Assembly (NCBI RefSeq): GCF_042654985.1
Contig: NZ_JBHSMT010000005.1
Span: 62,001-126,000, forward strand
DNA from: Paraherbaspirillum soli
GTDB lineage: Bacteria > Pseudomonadota > Gammaproteobacteria > Burkholderiales > Burkholderiaceae_D
Reading direction: 5' to 3'
Length of the DNA: 64,000 nt
In this document: positions 34,806-41,769 of the stretch, in pieces
Layout: each line of letters opens with the position of its first letter
Position numbering within the stretch: the first letter of the stretch is position 1
Made by a program: the position numbers and the translations under genes
The notes under the pieces: model-generated
Told to the model about the DNA's origin: nothing
Seen by the model: only the letters and a program-made list of their open reading frames with translations
The model's database searches: none

Positions 34806-35297
34806 TTATTTAATATCTTTCAGCGCACATTGCACGGCTTTCGCCTGCAATAAAGCTGCCGCAGTATGTGGTGCTACGCCAAGCAGATAGCCGCGACGGC
34901 CACCGTTAATATAAATTTTCTCCAGCGCCAGAATGCTCTCTTCTATATAGACGGGCATTGTTTTGCGGGTGCCGAACGGGGAAGTACCGCCGATCAGATA
35001 ACCGGAATGCCGGTTCGCCACCTCGGGCTTGCATGGTTCGACCGACTTGCAAGCAATTTGCCGCGCCAGGTTCTTGGTCGACACTTTGCAATCGCCATGC
35101 ATCAAGACGATCAACGGCCGCGCCGCCTCATCCTGCATCACCAGCGTCTTCACCACATGATGTTCGTCCACGCCCAGCGCGCGCGCCGATGCCGCGGTGC
35201 CGCCGTGTTCTTCGTACGCATAGGGATGTTCGGAAAAAACCGCCCCATGCTTGCGCAGGAACTGCGTTGCCGGGGTCTCTGAAATGTGTTTTGCCAT
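34806..35297 (-). CDS. ybaK: YbaK/EbsC Cys-tRNA(Pro) deacylase
   Basis: The 163-residue trans-editing protein hydrolyses Cys-tRNA(Pro). The start is MAKHISETPATQFL, where family similarity begins; a longer frame of 30 more residues is not supported. Diagnostic segments are HVVKTLVMQDE, the catalytic-lysine region GDCKVSTKNLAR, and YLIGGTSPFGTRKTMPVYIE. A Cys-Glu stretch (CKSVEPCKPEVANRHSGY) is unusually Cys-rich but in frame. It is cotranscribed with plsY, 14 bp apart. Confidence 0.92.
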   Translation of the reverse strand: MAKHISETPATQFLRKHGAVFSEHPYAYEEHGGTAASARALGVDEHHVVKTLVMQDEAARPLIVLMHGDCKVSTKNLARQIACKSVEPCKPEVANRHSGYLIGGTSPFGTRKTMPVYIEESILALEKIYINGGRRGYLLGVAPHTAAALLQAKAVQCALKDIK

Positions 35298-35424
35298 GCT
35301 GGACAAGCAGGCCGCACTGATCAATTTCGGCGCCTGGCTTAAGAATAATCGCGTAAAAGACGGGGGAAATCCGTTGCAAGACGACATTATGCAACGAGAC
35401 TGCGGATTTGTGACGCTGTCATTA

Positions 35425-35570
35425 AGGACACCTCTAAAAACCTACTGCAGGGTTTGGCAAACCCGCCAATCTCTGGACTGCGATGCTCGCCGTACAGTTG
35501 TACGGCTGCAGCTGTTGCAACATCGTCATCCAGACCTTGAGCCGCTCGCTACGGTTTTTAGAGGTGCCCT
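35425..35570. repeat. MITE-like inverted-repeat element A (146 bp)
   Basis: Terminal inverted repeats of 18 bp (AGGACACCTCTAAAAACC and its complement at 35553-35570) match at 17 of 18 positions. There is no coding capacity. The reverse complement of the inside (AGCGAGCGGCTCAAGGTC, then GCATCGCAG and GATTGGCG) aligns with element B at 38915-39036. This looks like a non-autonomous repeat family. Confidence 0.75.
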
Positions 35571-35597
35571 TGATCCGCAGTTCATGTGAATGATGCG

Positions 35598-35780
35598 TTA
35601 AGGCTGTTTTGGCTCAGCTGGCGCTGGTTCCGAGCCAGGTTCATCGGTCTCGCCCGACTCGTCCGCTTCGACTTCGGTGGTGGAACCCTTCTCAAGCTTG
35701 CGCTTCAGCTTTTCTTCCTTCTTTTTTTTCTTTTCCAGTTCCTTCTGTCGCTTCTCGTACTGAAAGTTCGTTTTTGCCAA
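35598..35780 (-). CDS. Small lysine/glutamate-rich protein, TTG start
   Basis: The 60-residue protein begins at TTG (codon 35778-35780) with AGGGGGCG just upstream. The first 30 residues are a charged helix (FQYEKRQKELEKKKKKEEKLKR); the tail is acidic and Pro-rich (PAPAEPKQP). Proteins of this design are widespread in Burkholderiales but I know no function. It may bind RNA or DNA through the basic helix. It stands alone between element A and xerD. Confidence 0.7.
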   Translation of the reverse strand: MAKTNFQYEKRQKELEKKKKKEEKLKRKLEKGSTTEVEADESGETDEPGSEPAPAEPKQP

Positions 35781-35834
35781 TTTCGCCCCCTAAATAGTCT
35801 CTTAAATGATGTGCTACAGGATACAGGAGAATAA

Positions 35835-35891
35835 ATGGCGCAATGCAGAATTTGGGCGCGTCAGCAGCGCGTCATGCGCGCTCAGCTGTGA
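35835..35891 (+). CDS. Possible 18-residue ORF with strong ribosome-binding site
   Basis: AGGAG lies six bases before an ATG that opens 18 codons (MAQCRIWARQQRVMRAQL) and ends in TGA, antisense to the last codons of xerD. The ribosome-binding site is better than those of several real genes here. There is no further support for translation. Confidence 0.2.
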   Translation: MAQCRIWARQQRVMRAQL

Positions 35892-36826
35892 CTGCGCGGA
35901 TGATGCTGTTCATGCAATTTTTTCAGTCGCTCACGTGCTACATGCGTATAAATCTGGGTGGTGGAGATATCCGCATGCCCCAGTAAAAGTTGCACAACAC
36001 GCAAATCCGCACCGTGATTCAGCAAGTGCGTGGCGAACGCATGCCGCAGGGTGTGCGGCGACAACGGCGCATTGATCGCCGCTTGGCGAGCGTACTTTTT
36101 GATCAAGACCCAGAACATCTGGCGCGTCATGGCCCCGCCGCGCGCGGTGACGAACAAGGCATCGTCCATTTGGCCGCCCATGATCTCGGGCCGCGCCTGC
36201 TGCAGATAACGCACGATCCAGGTCCGCGCTTCTTCGCCGAACGGGACCAGCCGGGTTTTATTGCCCTTGCCGGTAATCCGCAGCACGCCCTCGTTCATGC
36301 CGACCTCCACCGATTTCAGCAGCACCAGTTCGGACACCCGCAAGCCGCTGGCATACATCAATTCCAGCATGGTGCGGTCGCGCAGGCCGAGCGCGCTATC
36401 GACATCGGGAGCGGCCAGCAGCGCTTCCACTTGCGCCTCCGACAAGGTGTGCGGCGTGCGCTGCGACTGCTTGGCGGAACGTATGCGCAAGCAAGGATCG
36501 ACCTCGATCCGGTTCTGCCTCAATGCCAGCAAATAAAAGCGCTTGAGCACCGCCAGCCGGCGATTCGCCGAGGTCGGCTTGCTGCTTTCATGTTTGGCGG
36601 CGAAATAAGCATTCAGATCCGCCGCCTCGACCGCATACAGCGGCTTGCTGCCGGGTTGATCCTGCAGCCACAAGCCGAACAGCGTCATATCGCGTCGATA
36701 AGCGTCCAGCGAGTTTTTGGCCAGACCGTCTTCCAGCCACAAGGTGTCGCAAAACTCATCGATCGCGCTTTGGCTGGCGGTCGTCAGCACTGGTTTGGCC
36801 GGCTGTTCCGGTCGGGGCTTGCTCAC
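35882..36826 (-). CDS. xerD: Tyrosine recombinase XerD
   Basis: The 314-residue recombinase acts with XerC at dif to resolve chromosome dimers. The N-terminal SAM-like domain starts IDEFCDTLWLEDGLAKNSLDAYRRD (read in parts), close to the XerD rather than XerC pattern. The catalytic set is Arg in ASGLRVSEL, Lys in GKGNK, HTLRH, LGHAD and the nucleophilic Tyr in STTQIYTHV. Its ATG overlaps the ogt stop (ATGA), so the two genes are translationally coupled. Confidence 0.95.
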   Translation of the reverse strand: MSKPRPEQPAKPVLTTASQSAIDEFCDTLWLEDGLAKNSLDAYRRDMTLFGLWLQDQPGSKPLYAVEAADLNAYFAAKHESSKPTSANRRLAVLKRFYLLALRQNRIEVDPCLRIRSAKQSQRTPHTLSEAQVEALLAAPDVDSALGLRDRTMLELMYASGLRVSELVLLKSVEVGMNEGVLRITGKGNKTRLVPFGEEARTWIVRYLQQARPEIMGGQMDDALFVTARGGAMTRQMFWVLIKKYARQAAINAPLSPHTLRHAFATHLLNHGADLRVVQLLLGHADISTTQIYTHVARERLKKLHEQHHPRSHS

Positions 36827-37350
36827 GGGATGGTCACGCCTTCATGCGCCAGCAGCCAGCGTTTGACCCGCAAATGAAAGCCGTCAACATCATCGTGATG
36901 CGAAAATCCGCCTAGCCCGCCGGCGGCAGTCACCCGATGACACGGGATCACCAATGGAAACCAGTTGGCGCCGCAGGCTTGGCCAACCGCGCGCGGAGCC
37001 GATTGCACCAGCTTCGCCACTTGCCCATAGGTCAATACCTCGCCGTGCGGGATGGCCCTGATCTTGGCCCATACCTTGTGCTGAAACGCTGTGCCGACCG
37101 GCGCCAGCGGCAAATCGAAACGGAAATCCGGCTGTTCCAGGTAACGGCAGATTTGCTCTACCGCCAGCGCCGCCACCGGATCGCAGGCGTCTTTCTCGGC
37201 AAATGATGGTGGAAGATAGACCAGTTCGCGCACCAATCCGGCTTCGGTGCGTATCCCCATCGCACCGAACGGCGTGGCGACGATGGCGGAGAAATGTTGG
37301 GCGGGGAGTTGGGTGCTCTGCGACTGCGGAGCGTCGGGGAAAATATTCAT
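36823..37350 (-). CDS. ogt: O6-methylguanine-DNA methyltransferase (Ogt)
   Basis: The 175-residue suicide repair protein starts at MNIFPDAP with AGGAC upstream. The acceptor Cys137 lies in IPCHRV; the wing and Arg-finger helix read GTAFQHKVWAKIRAIPHGEVLTYGQVA by parts. It has the single-domain Ogt layout and no Ada regulatory domain. The upstream leader carries an intrinsic terminator about 70 bases before the ATG, followed further upstream by a long structured stretch, so expression may be attenuated. Confidence 0.94.
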   Translation of the reverse strand: MNIFPDAPQSQSTQLPAQHFSAIVATPFGAMGIRTEAGLVRELVYLPPSFAEKDACDPVAALAVEQICRYLEQPDFRFDLPLAPVGTAFQHKVWAKIRAIPHGEVLTYGQVAKLVQSAPRAVGQACGANWFPLVIPCHRVTAAGGLGGFSHHDDVDGFHLRVKRWLLAHEGVTIP

Positions 37351-37423
37351 GGTGGTGTCCTGTTCCGTGAACAATTTTATATTCAACTTATTTACGGAAA
37401 AGGACACTAGCATAAAATAAAAA

Positions 37424-37445
37424 AGGCGCATCTGCCGATGCGCCT
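37424..37445 (-). terminator. Intrinsic terminator in the ogt leader
   Basis: AGGCGCATC pairs with GATGCGCCT across four bases. On the minus strand TTTTTTATTTTAT follows directly. It is among the strongest terminators in the window, yet no recognised gene ends here; ogt begins about 70 bases downstream. Confidence 0.9.
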
Positions 37446-37449
37446 CAAA

Positions 37450-37497
37450 TTACTTCATATGTGTTCCCGGCTGTTTTGACAGCTTCATTTGGAACAC
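37450..37497 (-). CDS. Possible 15-residue leader peptide
   Basis: GGAG sits five bases before a GTG that opens 15 codons (MFQMKLSKQPGTHMK) and stops with TAA just before the terminator hairpin. The ORF covers the big hairpin, the layout of a translation-sensing attenuator. It contains no run of one regulatory amino acid. Weak support. Confidence 0.25.
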   Translation of the reverse strand: MFQMKLSKQPGTHMK

Positions 37498-37762
37498 ACG
37501 GTCTCCTCAGTATCCCCGGTATCAATACCGTTCTTATTGCACCACCACCTTTAAATCTGCACTATTGCTGGTTACAACTGAAAAGCCGAAATCTGGTGCT
37601 ACTTGTATTTACCGCAAGCTGCGATATCAAATAGTGGTCGCACTGTAACAGGTGTTACATCGATTTAACAAATAATTTATACGAATCACATTCGCCGAAC
37701 TGGATAGGTTTACCCTAAATTATTTCCATGCAGGAATATATCTACACTGTCGCTTTACTTGT

Positions 37763-37782
37763 GATTGTCACAATGATTGTCA
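37763..37782. promoter_or_regulatory. GATTGTCA direct repeat at the queG stop
   Basis: GATTGTCA occurs at 37763-37770 and 37775-37782, 12 bp apart, and the overlapping TTGTGATTGTCACAA (37759-37773) is a dyad. It lies upstream of the candidate ogt leader RNA and overlaps the queG stop codon. Possible operator; no ligand proposed. Confidence 0.3.
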
Positions 37783-38883
37783 AGCATGGTGCTGTTCCAA
37801 TGCCCACAAAACATGCTCTCGCACCAGTTCCGACGGATCGTCGGCACGGGCTTGCAGCGCGGCGATAATCTCCGGGGTACTGATCCCTGCCGCGGCCGCA
37901 TTACCCAGGCCGACCGCAATATTGCGTAGCCAGCGCTGATGCCCGATGCGGCGAATCGGGCTGCCTTCCAGGCGGCTGTTGAATTGTTCCTCGCTCCAGC
38001 CGAACAGCTCCACCAGCGTCGCATTGTCCAGTCCGTTGCGGACATCGAAGTCCGCCAGGCCGGATGACTGCGCAAATTTATTCCAAGGACAAAACAGCTG
38101 GCAATCGTCGCAACCATAGACCCGGTTGGCGATCAACGGCCTTAACTCGAGCGGAATGCTGCCCTTCAGTTCGATCGTCAGGTAAGAAATGCAGCGCCGC
38201 GCATCAAGTTGATAAGGGCCGACAATCGCCTGCGTTGGACAAATGTCGATACAGGCGCTGCACTGGCCGCAATGGGAGCCGATGGCCTGATCTACCGGCA
38301 ATGGCAAATCGGTCAGGATTTCTCCGAGAAAGAAAAACGAGCCGGCTTCACGATTGAGCAGCAAGGTATGCTTACCGCGCCAGCCGAGGCCGGATTTCTG
38401 CGCCAATGCCACCTCCATCACCGGCGCCGAATCGGTAAATACGCGGTAACCGAACTCGCCGATTTCCCCCTTGATGCGATCCGCCAGTTGCTGCAAGCGT
38501 GAGCGCAGCACCTTGTGATAGTCGCGGCCGCGCGCGTACAGCGACACCGTGGCGCTAGCGGCGGCGTCGGCGCCTAGCCGTGCTTTTTCACGCTGGCGCC
38601 AGTCGCCGCCGGCATCTTTGACATCGCGCGGCAAATAATCCATGCGCGCGGTGATCGCCCGGATCGTCCCCGGCACCAATTCAGCCGGCCGCGCGCGCTT
38701 CATGCCATGCGCTGCCATATAATCCATCTCGCCGTGATAGCCGAGATCAAGCCAGGCCTGGAACCCGGCCTCTTGCTGCGCCAGATCGACGTCGGTGATG
38801 CGGATATCAGCAAACCCGAGTTCCTTCCCCCACGCTTTGATGGTGGCGGCTAGCGCTGACAAATTGTGATCCGGTGCGGCCAT
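37780..38883 (-). CDS. queG: Epoxyqueuosine reductase QueG
   Basis: The 367-residue cobalamin- and Fe-S-dependent enzyme performs the last step of queuosine synthesis in tRNA. Two 4Fe-4S cysteine sets are present (CGQCSACIDICPTQAI and CDDCQLFCPWNKF). The cobalamin domain shows YHGEMDYMAAH near residue 49 and DSAPVMEVALAQKSGLGWRGKHTLL by parts. A C-terminal HEAT-like stretch (LGNAAAAGISTPEIIAALQARADDPSELVREHVLWAL) is normal for the family. Its start faces tsaE, with repeat element B in the gap. Confidence 0.96.
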   Translation of the reverse strand: MAAPDHNLSALAATIKAWGKELGFADIRITDVDLAQQEAGFQAWLDLGYHGEMDYMAAHGMKRARPAELVPGTIRAITARMDYLPRDVKDAGGDWRQREKARLGADAAASATVSLYARGRDYHKVLRSRLQQLADRIKGEIGEFGYRVFTDSAPVMEVALAQKSGLGWRGKHTLLLNREAGSFFFLGEILTDLPLPVDQAIGSHCGQCSACIDICPTQAIVGPYQLDARRCISYLTIELKGSIPLELRPLIANRVYGCDDCQLFCPWNKFAQSSGLADFDVRNGLDNATLVELFGWSEEQFNSRLEGSPIRRIGHQRWLRNIAVGLGNAAAAGISTPEIIAALQARADDPSELVREHVLWALEQHHA

Positions 38884-38914
38884 CAGGTATGCAATTCAAA
38901 AAATATAAAGTTAC

Positions 38915-39036
38915 GGGCAATTCTAAAAAACGCAGCAAGCGGCTCAAGGTCGGGGCGACGGGCTGGTCAGGCCGGCGAACATCGCAGGCCTGGGATTGGC
39001 GAAAGTTGGTTCAGCAGCGGATTTTAGAGATGCCCT
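38915..39036. repeat. MITE-like element B, diverged relative of element A
   Basis: Ends GGGCAATTCTAAAAA and TTTTAGAGATGCCC are imperfect inverted repeats. The interior (AGCAAGCGGCTCAAGGTC, ACATCGCAGGCCTGGGATTGGCG) aligns with the reverse complement of element A at 35425-35570. It is shorter and more mutated. It lies in the queG/tsaE divergent gap and so may carry promoter parts for either gene. Confidence 0.7.
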
Positions 39037-39063
39037 TGGTATCGCAAAGGACTATTTTACGAG

Positions 39064-39549
39064 ATGTCACATTTTACAACTCACCTGCACGACGAAGCCG
39101 GCACCGCCGCATTGGGCGCGGCGCTGGCGCGCTCGCTGATACCGGGGCTGTCCATCCATTTACAGGGCGATCTCGGCGCCGGCAAGACCGCACTGACGCG
39201 CGCCATGCTGCACGCGGCCGGCTACCAAGGCCACGTTAAAAGTCCGACCTACACATTGGCGGAACCATATGTGATCCAGGTCGATCAACAAACGATCGAA
39301 GCAATCCACTTCGATTTGTATCGCATGGCCAGTCCGGACGAATTCCTGGAAGCCGGTTTTCGCGAACATTTCAACAACAGCAATATCTGCATCGTCGAGT
39401 GGCCGGAAAAAGCAGAAGGCGCGTTGCCAGCACCCGACATCAACGTATTTCTCAGCGTTTCCGGCGAGGGACGTGATGTAGAATTGCACGCGTTATCTGA
39501 TAAGGGTCGTCAATGCCTCGCTCGACTGAAATTTGCACCAAATCTCTGA
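39064..39549 (+). CDS. tsaE: tRNA threonylcarbamoyladenosine synthesis ATPase TsaE
   Basis: The 161-residue P-loop protein has Walker A GDLGAGKTALTRAML (35-48), SPTYTLAEPY and the Walker B-like IHFDLYRM, followed by EWPEKAEG, all hallmarks of YjeE/TsaE. It works with TsaB and TsaD to make t6A at position 37 of ANN-decoding tRNAs. It overlaps the start of amiC by 37 bp, the common tsaE-amiC-mutL-miaA arrangement, here with dedA inserted on the other strand. Confidence 0.95.
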   Translation: MSHFTTHLHDEAGTAALGAALARSLIPGLSIHLQGDLGAGKTALTRAMLHAAGYQGHVKSPTYTLAEPYVIQVDQQTIEAIHFDLYRMASPDEFLEAGFREHFNNSNICIVEWPEKAEGALPAPDINVFLSVSGEGRDVELHALSDKGRQCLARLKFAPNL

Positions 39550-40883
39550 AATCAAAAACCCGCCGCACCGTTCTCAAAGCCGGCGGCACCTTGCTCATCT
39601 CGGTACTGACGCCGCTCTCGGCGCAGGCAGCGCAAATCCTGGCAGTGCGCGTCTGGCCGGCAGAAGATTACACCCGCGTCACGCTGGAAAACGATGCCGA
39701 ACTGAAGACCACCCATTTCCTGGTCCAGAATCCGGACCGGCTGGTAGTCGATATCGAAGGTGTCGAACTCAATCCGACGCTCAAGGAACTGGTCGCAAAA
39801 ATCCAGTCGAACGATCCCTACATCAAACAAGTCCGGGTCGGCCAGAACCGTCCCAATGTGGTGCGCCTGGTATTCGACCTGAAAGAAGAAATCAAGCCGC
39901 AAGTATTCACGCTGGATCCGGTCGCCGGCTACAAGCATAGGCTGGTGTTCGATCTATACCCGGTCAACCCGCCCGACCTGATCGCGGCGATGATCGACAA
40001 GGGCGAATGGCCGCAAGACACGCCACCGGACGCAACGGATGCGCCGCCGGCCGTCGCAGAAGCCAAGCCTGAAACCAAGCAGCCGCCGCAACAGCAACAG
40101 CAGCAGCCGGAAACCCCGCAAACCGCGCGCACCGATCCCAAGCCGGATAAGCAAGACAAGACCCCGGCGCTGACGCGCATGATCACGATCGCGCTCGACC
40201 CCGGACATGGCGGCGAAGATCCGGGCGCCATCGGCCGCGGCGGCAATCGGGAAAAAGACGTGGTGCTGTCCATCGCCAAACGCCTCAAAGCCAGGATCGA
40301 ACAACAGCCGAACATGCGCGTGATGCTGACCCGCGACGCCGATTACTTTGTGCCGCTCGGGGTCAGGGTCCAGAAAGCCCGCAAAGTGCAAGCCGACCTG
40401 TTCGTGTCGATCCATGCCGATGCCTTTGTCACGCCGACCGCGCGCGGCTCGTCAGTGTTTGCCTTATCCGAAAAAGGCGCCAGCTCAACCGCGGCGCGCT
40501 GGCTGGCCACCAAGGAAAACTCGGCCGACCTGATCGGCGGCATCAACATCAAGAGTCACGACAGGCAGCTGGCCAGCGTGTTGCTGGACCTGTCCACCAC
40601 CGCCCAGATCAACGACAGCATGAAGCTCGGCAGCGCCGTCCTGAAAGAAATCAGCGGCATCAACCAATTGCATAAAGGGTCGGTCGAGCAAGCCGGGTTT
40701 GCGGTCTTGAAAGCGCCGGATATTCCCAGCATCCTGATTGAAACCGCGTTCATTTCCAATCCGGAAGAAGAAGCCAGGCTGACCGACAATGCCTACCAGG
40801 ATCAAATGGCGGACGCGGTATTGAAAGGCATCAAAAAGTATTTCGCGCGCAATCCGCCGTTGGCAAGAAACAAGATGACCTGA
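39513..40883 (+). CDS. amiC: N-acetylmuramoyl-L-alanine amidase AmiC
   Basis: The 456-residue amidase cuts septal peptidoglycan during cell separation. The N-terminus has a Tat signal (TRRTVLKAGG, cleaved after AQA), as in E. coli AmiC. An AMIN domain follows (about 40-150), then a Pro/Gln-rich linker with a Gln run, and an Amidase_3 domain (about 222-445) with zinc ligands in LDPGHGGEDPGA, SIHADAF and the catalytic Glu in ILIETAFISN. Its start lies inside tsaE, with AAGGG upstream. EnvC/NlpD-type activators are not in the window. Confidence 0.95.
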   Translation: MPRSTEICTKSLKSKTRRTVLKAGGTLLISVLTPLSAQAAQILAVRVWPAEDYTRVTLENDAELKTTHFLVQNPDRLVVDIEGVELNPTLKELVAKIQSNDPYIKQVRVGQNRPNVVRLVFDLKEEIKPQVFTLDPVAGYKHRLVFDLYPVNPPDLIAAMIDKGEWPQDTPPDATDAPPAVAEAKPETKQPPQQQQQQPETPQTARTDPKPDKQDKTPALTRMITIALDPGHGGEDPGAIGRGGNREKDVVLSIAKRLKARIEQQPNMRVMLTRDADYFVPLGVRVQKARKVQADLFVSIHADAFVTPTARGSSVFALSEKGASSTAARWLATKENSADLIGGINIKSHDRQLASVLLDLSTTAQINDSMKLGSAVLKEISGINQLHKGSVEQAGFAVLKAPDIPSILIETAFISNPEEEARLTDNAYQDQMADAVLKGIKKYFARNPPLARNKMT

Positions 40884-40918
40884 AAACCTGTTCAAACAGA
40901 TCCAACCGTCAAAACACT

Positions 40919-40960
40919 AAGGGCCCGATGCAAACAGATTGCGTCGGGCCCTTGCTTTAT
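40919..40960 (+). terminator. Terminator after amiC, shared with dedA
   Basis: A 10-bp GC-rich stem (AAGGGCCCGA at 40919-40928 with TCGGGCCCTT at 40944-40953) is extended by GCAA/TTGC. CTTTATTT follows on the plus strand. It lies between the convergent amiC and dedA genes and probably serves both. Confidence 0.9.
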
Positions 40961-40984
40961 TTGCCAGTAATTTGCAGATTCCGG

Positions 40985-41638
40985 TTAGGCGCGCTTACCG
41001 CCAAACATCTTCTGATAAAACTTCCACAACCCGCCCAGCGCTACCGGCACCACCGCCGCGCCGACGCCCACCAGCACGATGGTATTCAAGTGATCGCGGA
41101 TGACCGGAATATTGCCGAAGAAATAACCTGCCGCCACCAGCCCCACCACCCACAGCAGGGCGCCGCTGATATTGAAGAACTGGAATTTCGAAAACGTCAT
41201 CTTGGACACCCCCGCGACAAACGGCGCAAACGTCCGCACGATCGGCACGAAGCGCGACAGGACGATGGTCTTGCCGCCGTGATGTTCGTAAAACGCATGG
41301 GTTTTTTGCAATGCGGCCCGATCCAGCCAGCGATAATCGTGGGTGAATACCTTCTGTCCGATCAAGCTGCCGATCCAGTAATTCAGCGTGTTGCCGGTGG
41401 TCGCGGCCACAATCAGCAAGCCCATCAAGACCCAGATATTCATTGCGCCGCTGGCGCAAAACGCGCCGCCGATAAACAGCAATGTATCGCCAGGCAAGAA
41501 CGGCAACACAACCAATCCGGTTTCGCAAAAGACGATCAGGAACAACACCATGTACACCAAGGTACCGTATTCGGAGATCAAAAAGCCAAGGGATTTGTCG
41601 ACGTGCAAGATGACGTCGAGGAATTGCATAAAGTCCAT
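40985..41638 (-). CDS. DedA-family membrane protein
   Basis: The 217-residue inner-membrane protein has four to five hydrophobic segments. Family marks are ETGLVVLPFLPGDTLLFIGG by parts (F/Y-PxxPGD...), NYWIGSLIGQK, and the cytoplasmic SRFVPIVRTFAPFVAGVSKM with conserved Arg residues. DedA proteins act in envelope maintenance and as lipid scramblase/flippase-type carriers, including undecaprenyl-phosphate recycling in some members. Which function applies here is unknown. It is transcribed opposite to amiC and mutL. Confidence 0.93.
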   Translation of the reverse strand: MDFMQFLDVILHVDKSLGFLISEYGTLVYMVLFLIVFCETGLVVLPFLPGDTLLFIGGAFCASGAMNIWVLMGLLIVAATTGNTLNYWIGSLIGQKVFTHDYRWLDRAALQKTHAFYEHHGGKTIVLSRFVPIVRTFAPFVAGVSKMTFSKFQFFNISGALLWVVGLVAAGYFFGNIPVIRDHLNTIVLVGVGAAVVPVALGGLWKFYQKMFGGKRA

Positions 41639-41769
41639 ATTTCTCCTCAGGTAGCGCCGGAATAATACACTACCGCGGGCAGCGCAAAGCCCGGATATGA
41701 GGTTTGTTTAGCATCATGCGAAGTGCTTGATGCACTCGGTTGGGCGATGCGCTTCGGTATAATCCCGCC

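Larger units (their letters stand above)
37421..37669 (-). ncRNA. Candidate structured RNA or attenuator leader upstream of ogt
   Basis: About 250 bp without a convincing gene holds ordered features on the minus strand. A TATAAA -10-like box (37676-37681) comes first. Then follow the dyad TGTAACA-CC-TGTTACA (37644-37659), a CGGTAT/ATACCG hairpin near 37525, and a large hairpin GTGTTCC...GGGAACAC with inner GCTG/CAGC (about 37461-37497). It ends in a textbook terminator (9-bp stem 37424-37432 with 37437-37445, then a long U-rich tail). It could be a free small RNA or a conditional leader of ogt. It does not match 6S, SRP or tmRNA. Confidence 0.45.

Noticed and set aside
35882..36826. Phage or integron integrase
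   Set aside because: The recombinase matches XerD in length and motifs, is coupled to ogt, and no attachment site, cargo or prophage gene is nearby.
37421..37669. 6S RNA (ssrS), SRP RNA, tmRNA or RNase P RNA
   Set aside because: The sequence was compared by eye with the conserved cores of these RNAs and lacks them; size is near 6S RNA, but the closing stem and central bubble are not evident.
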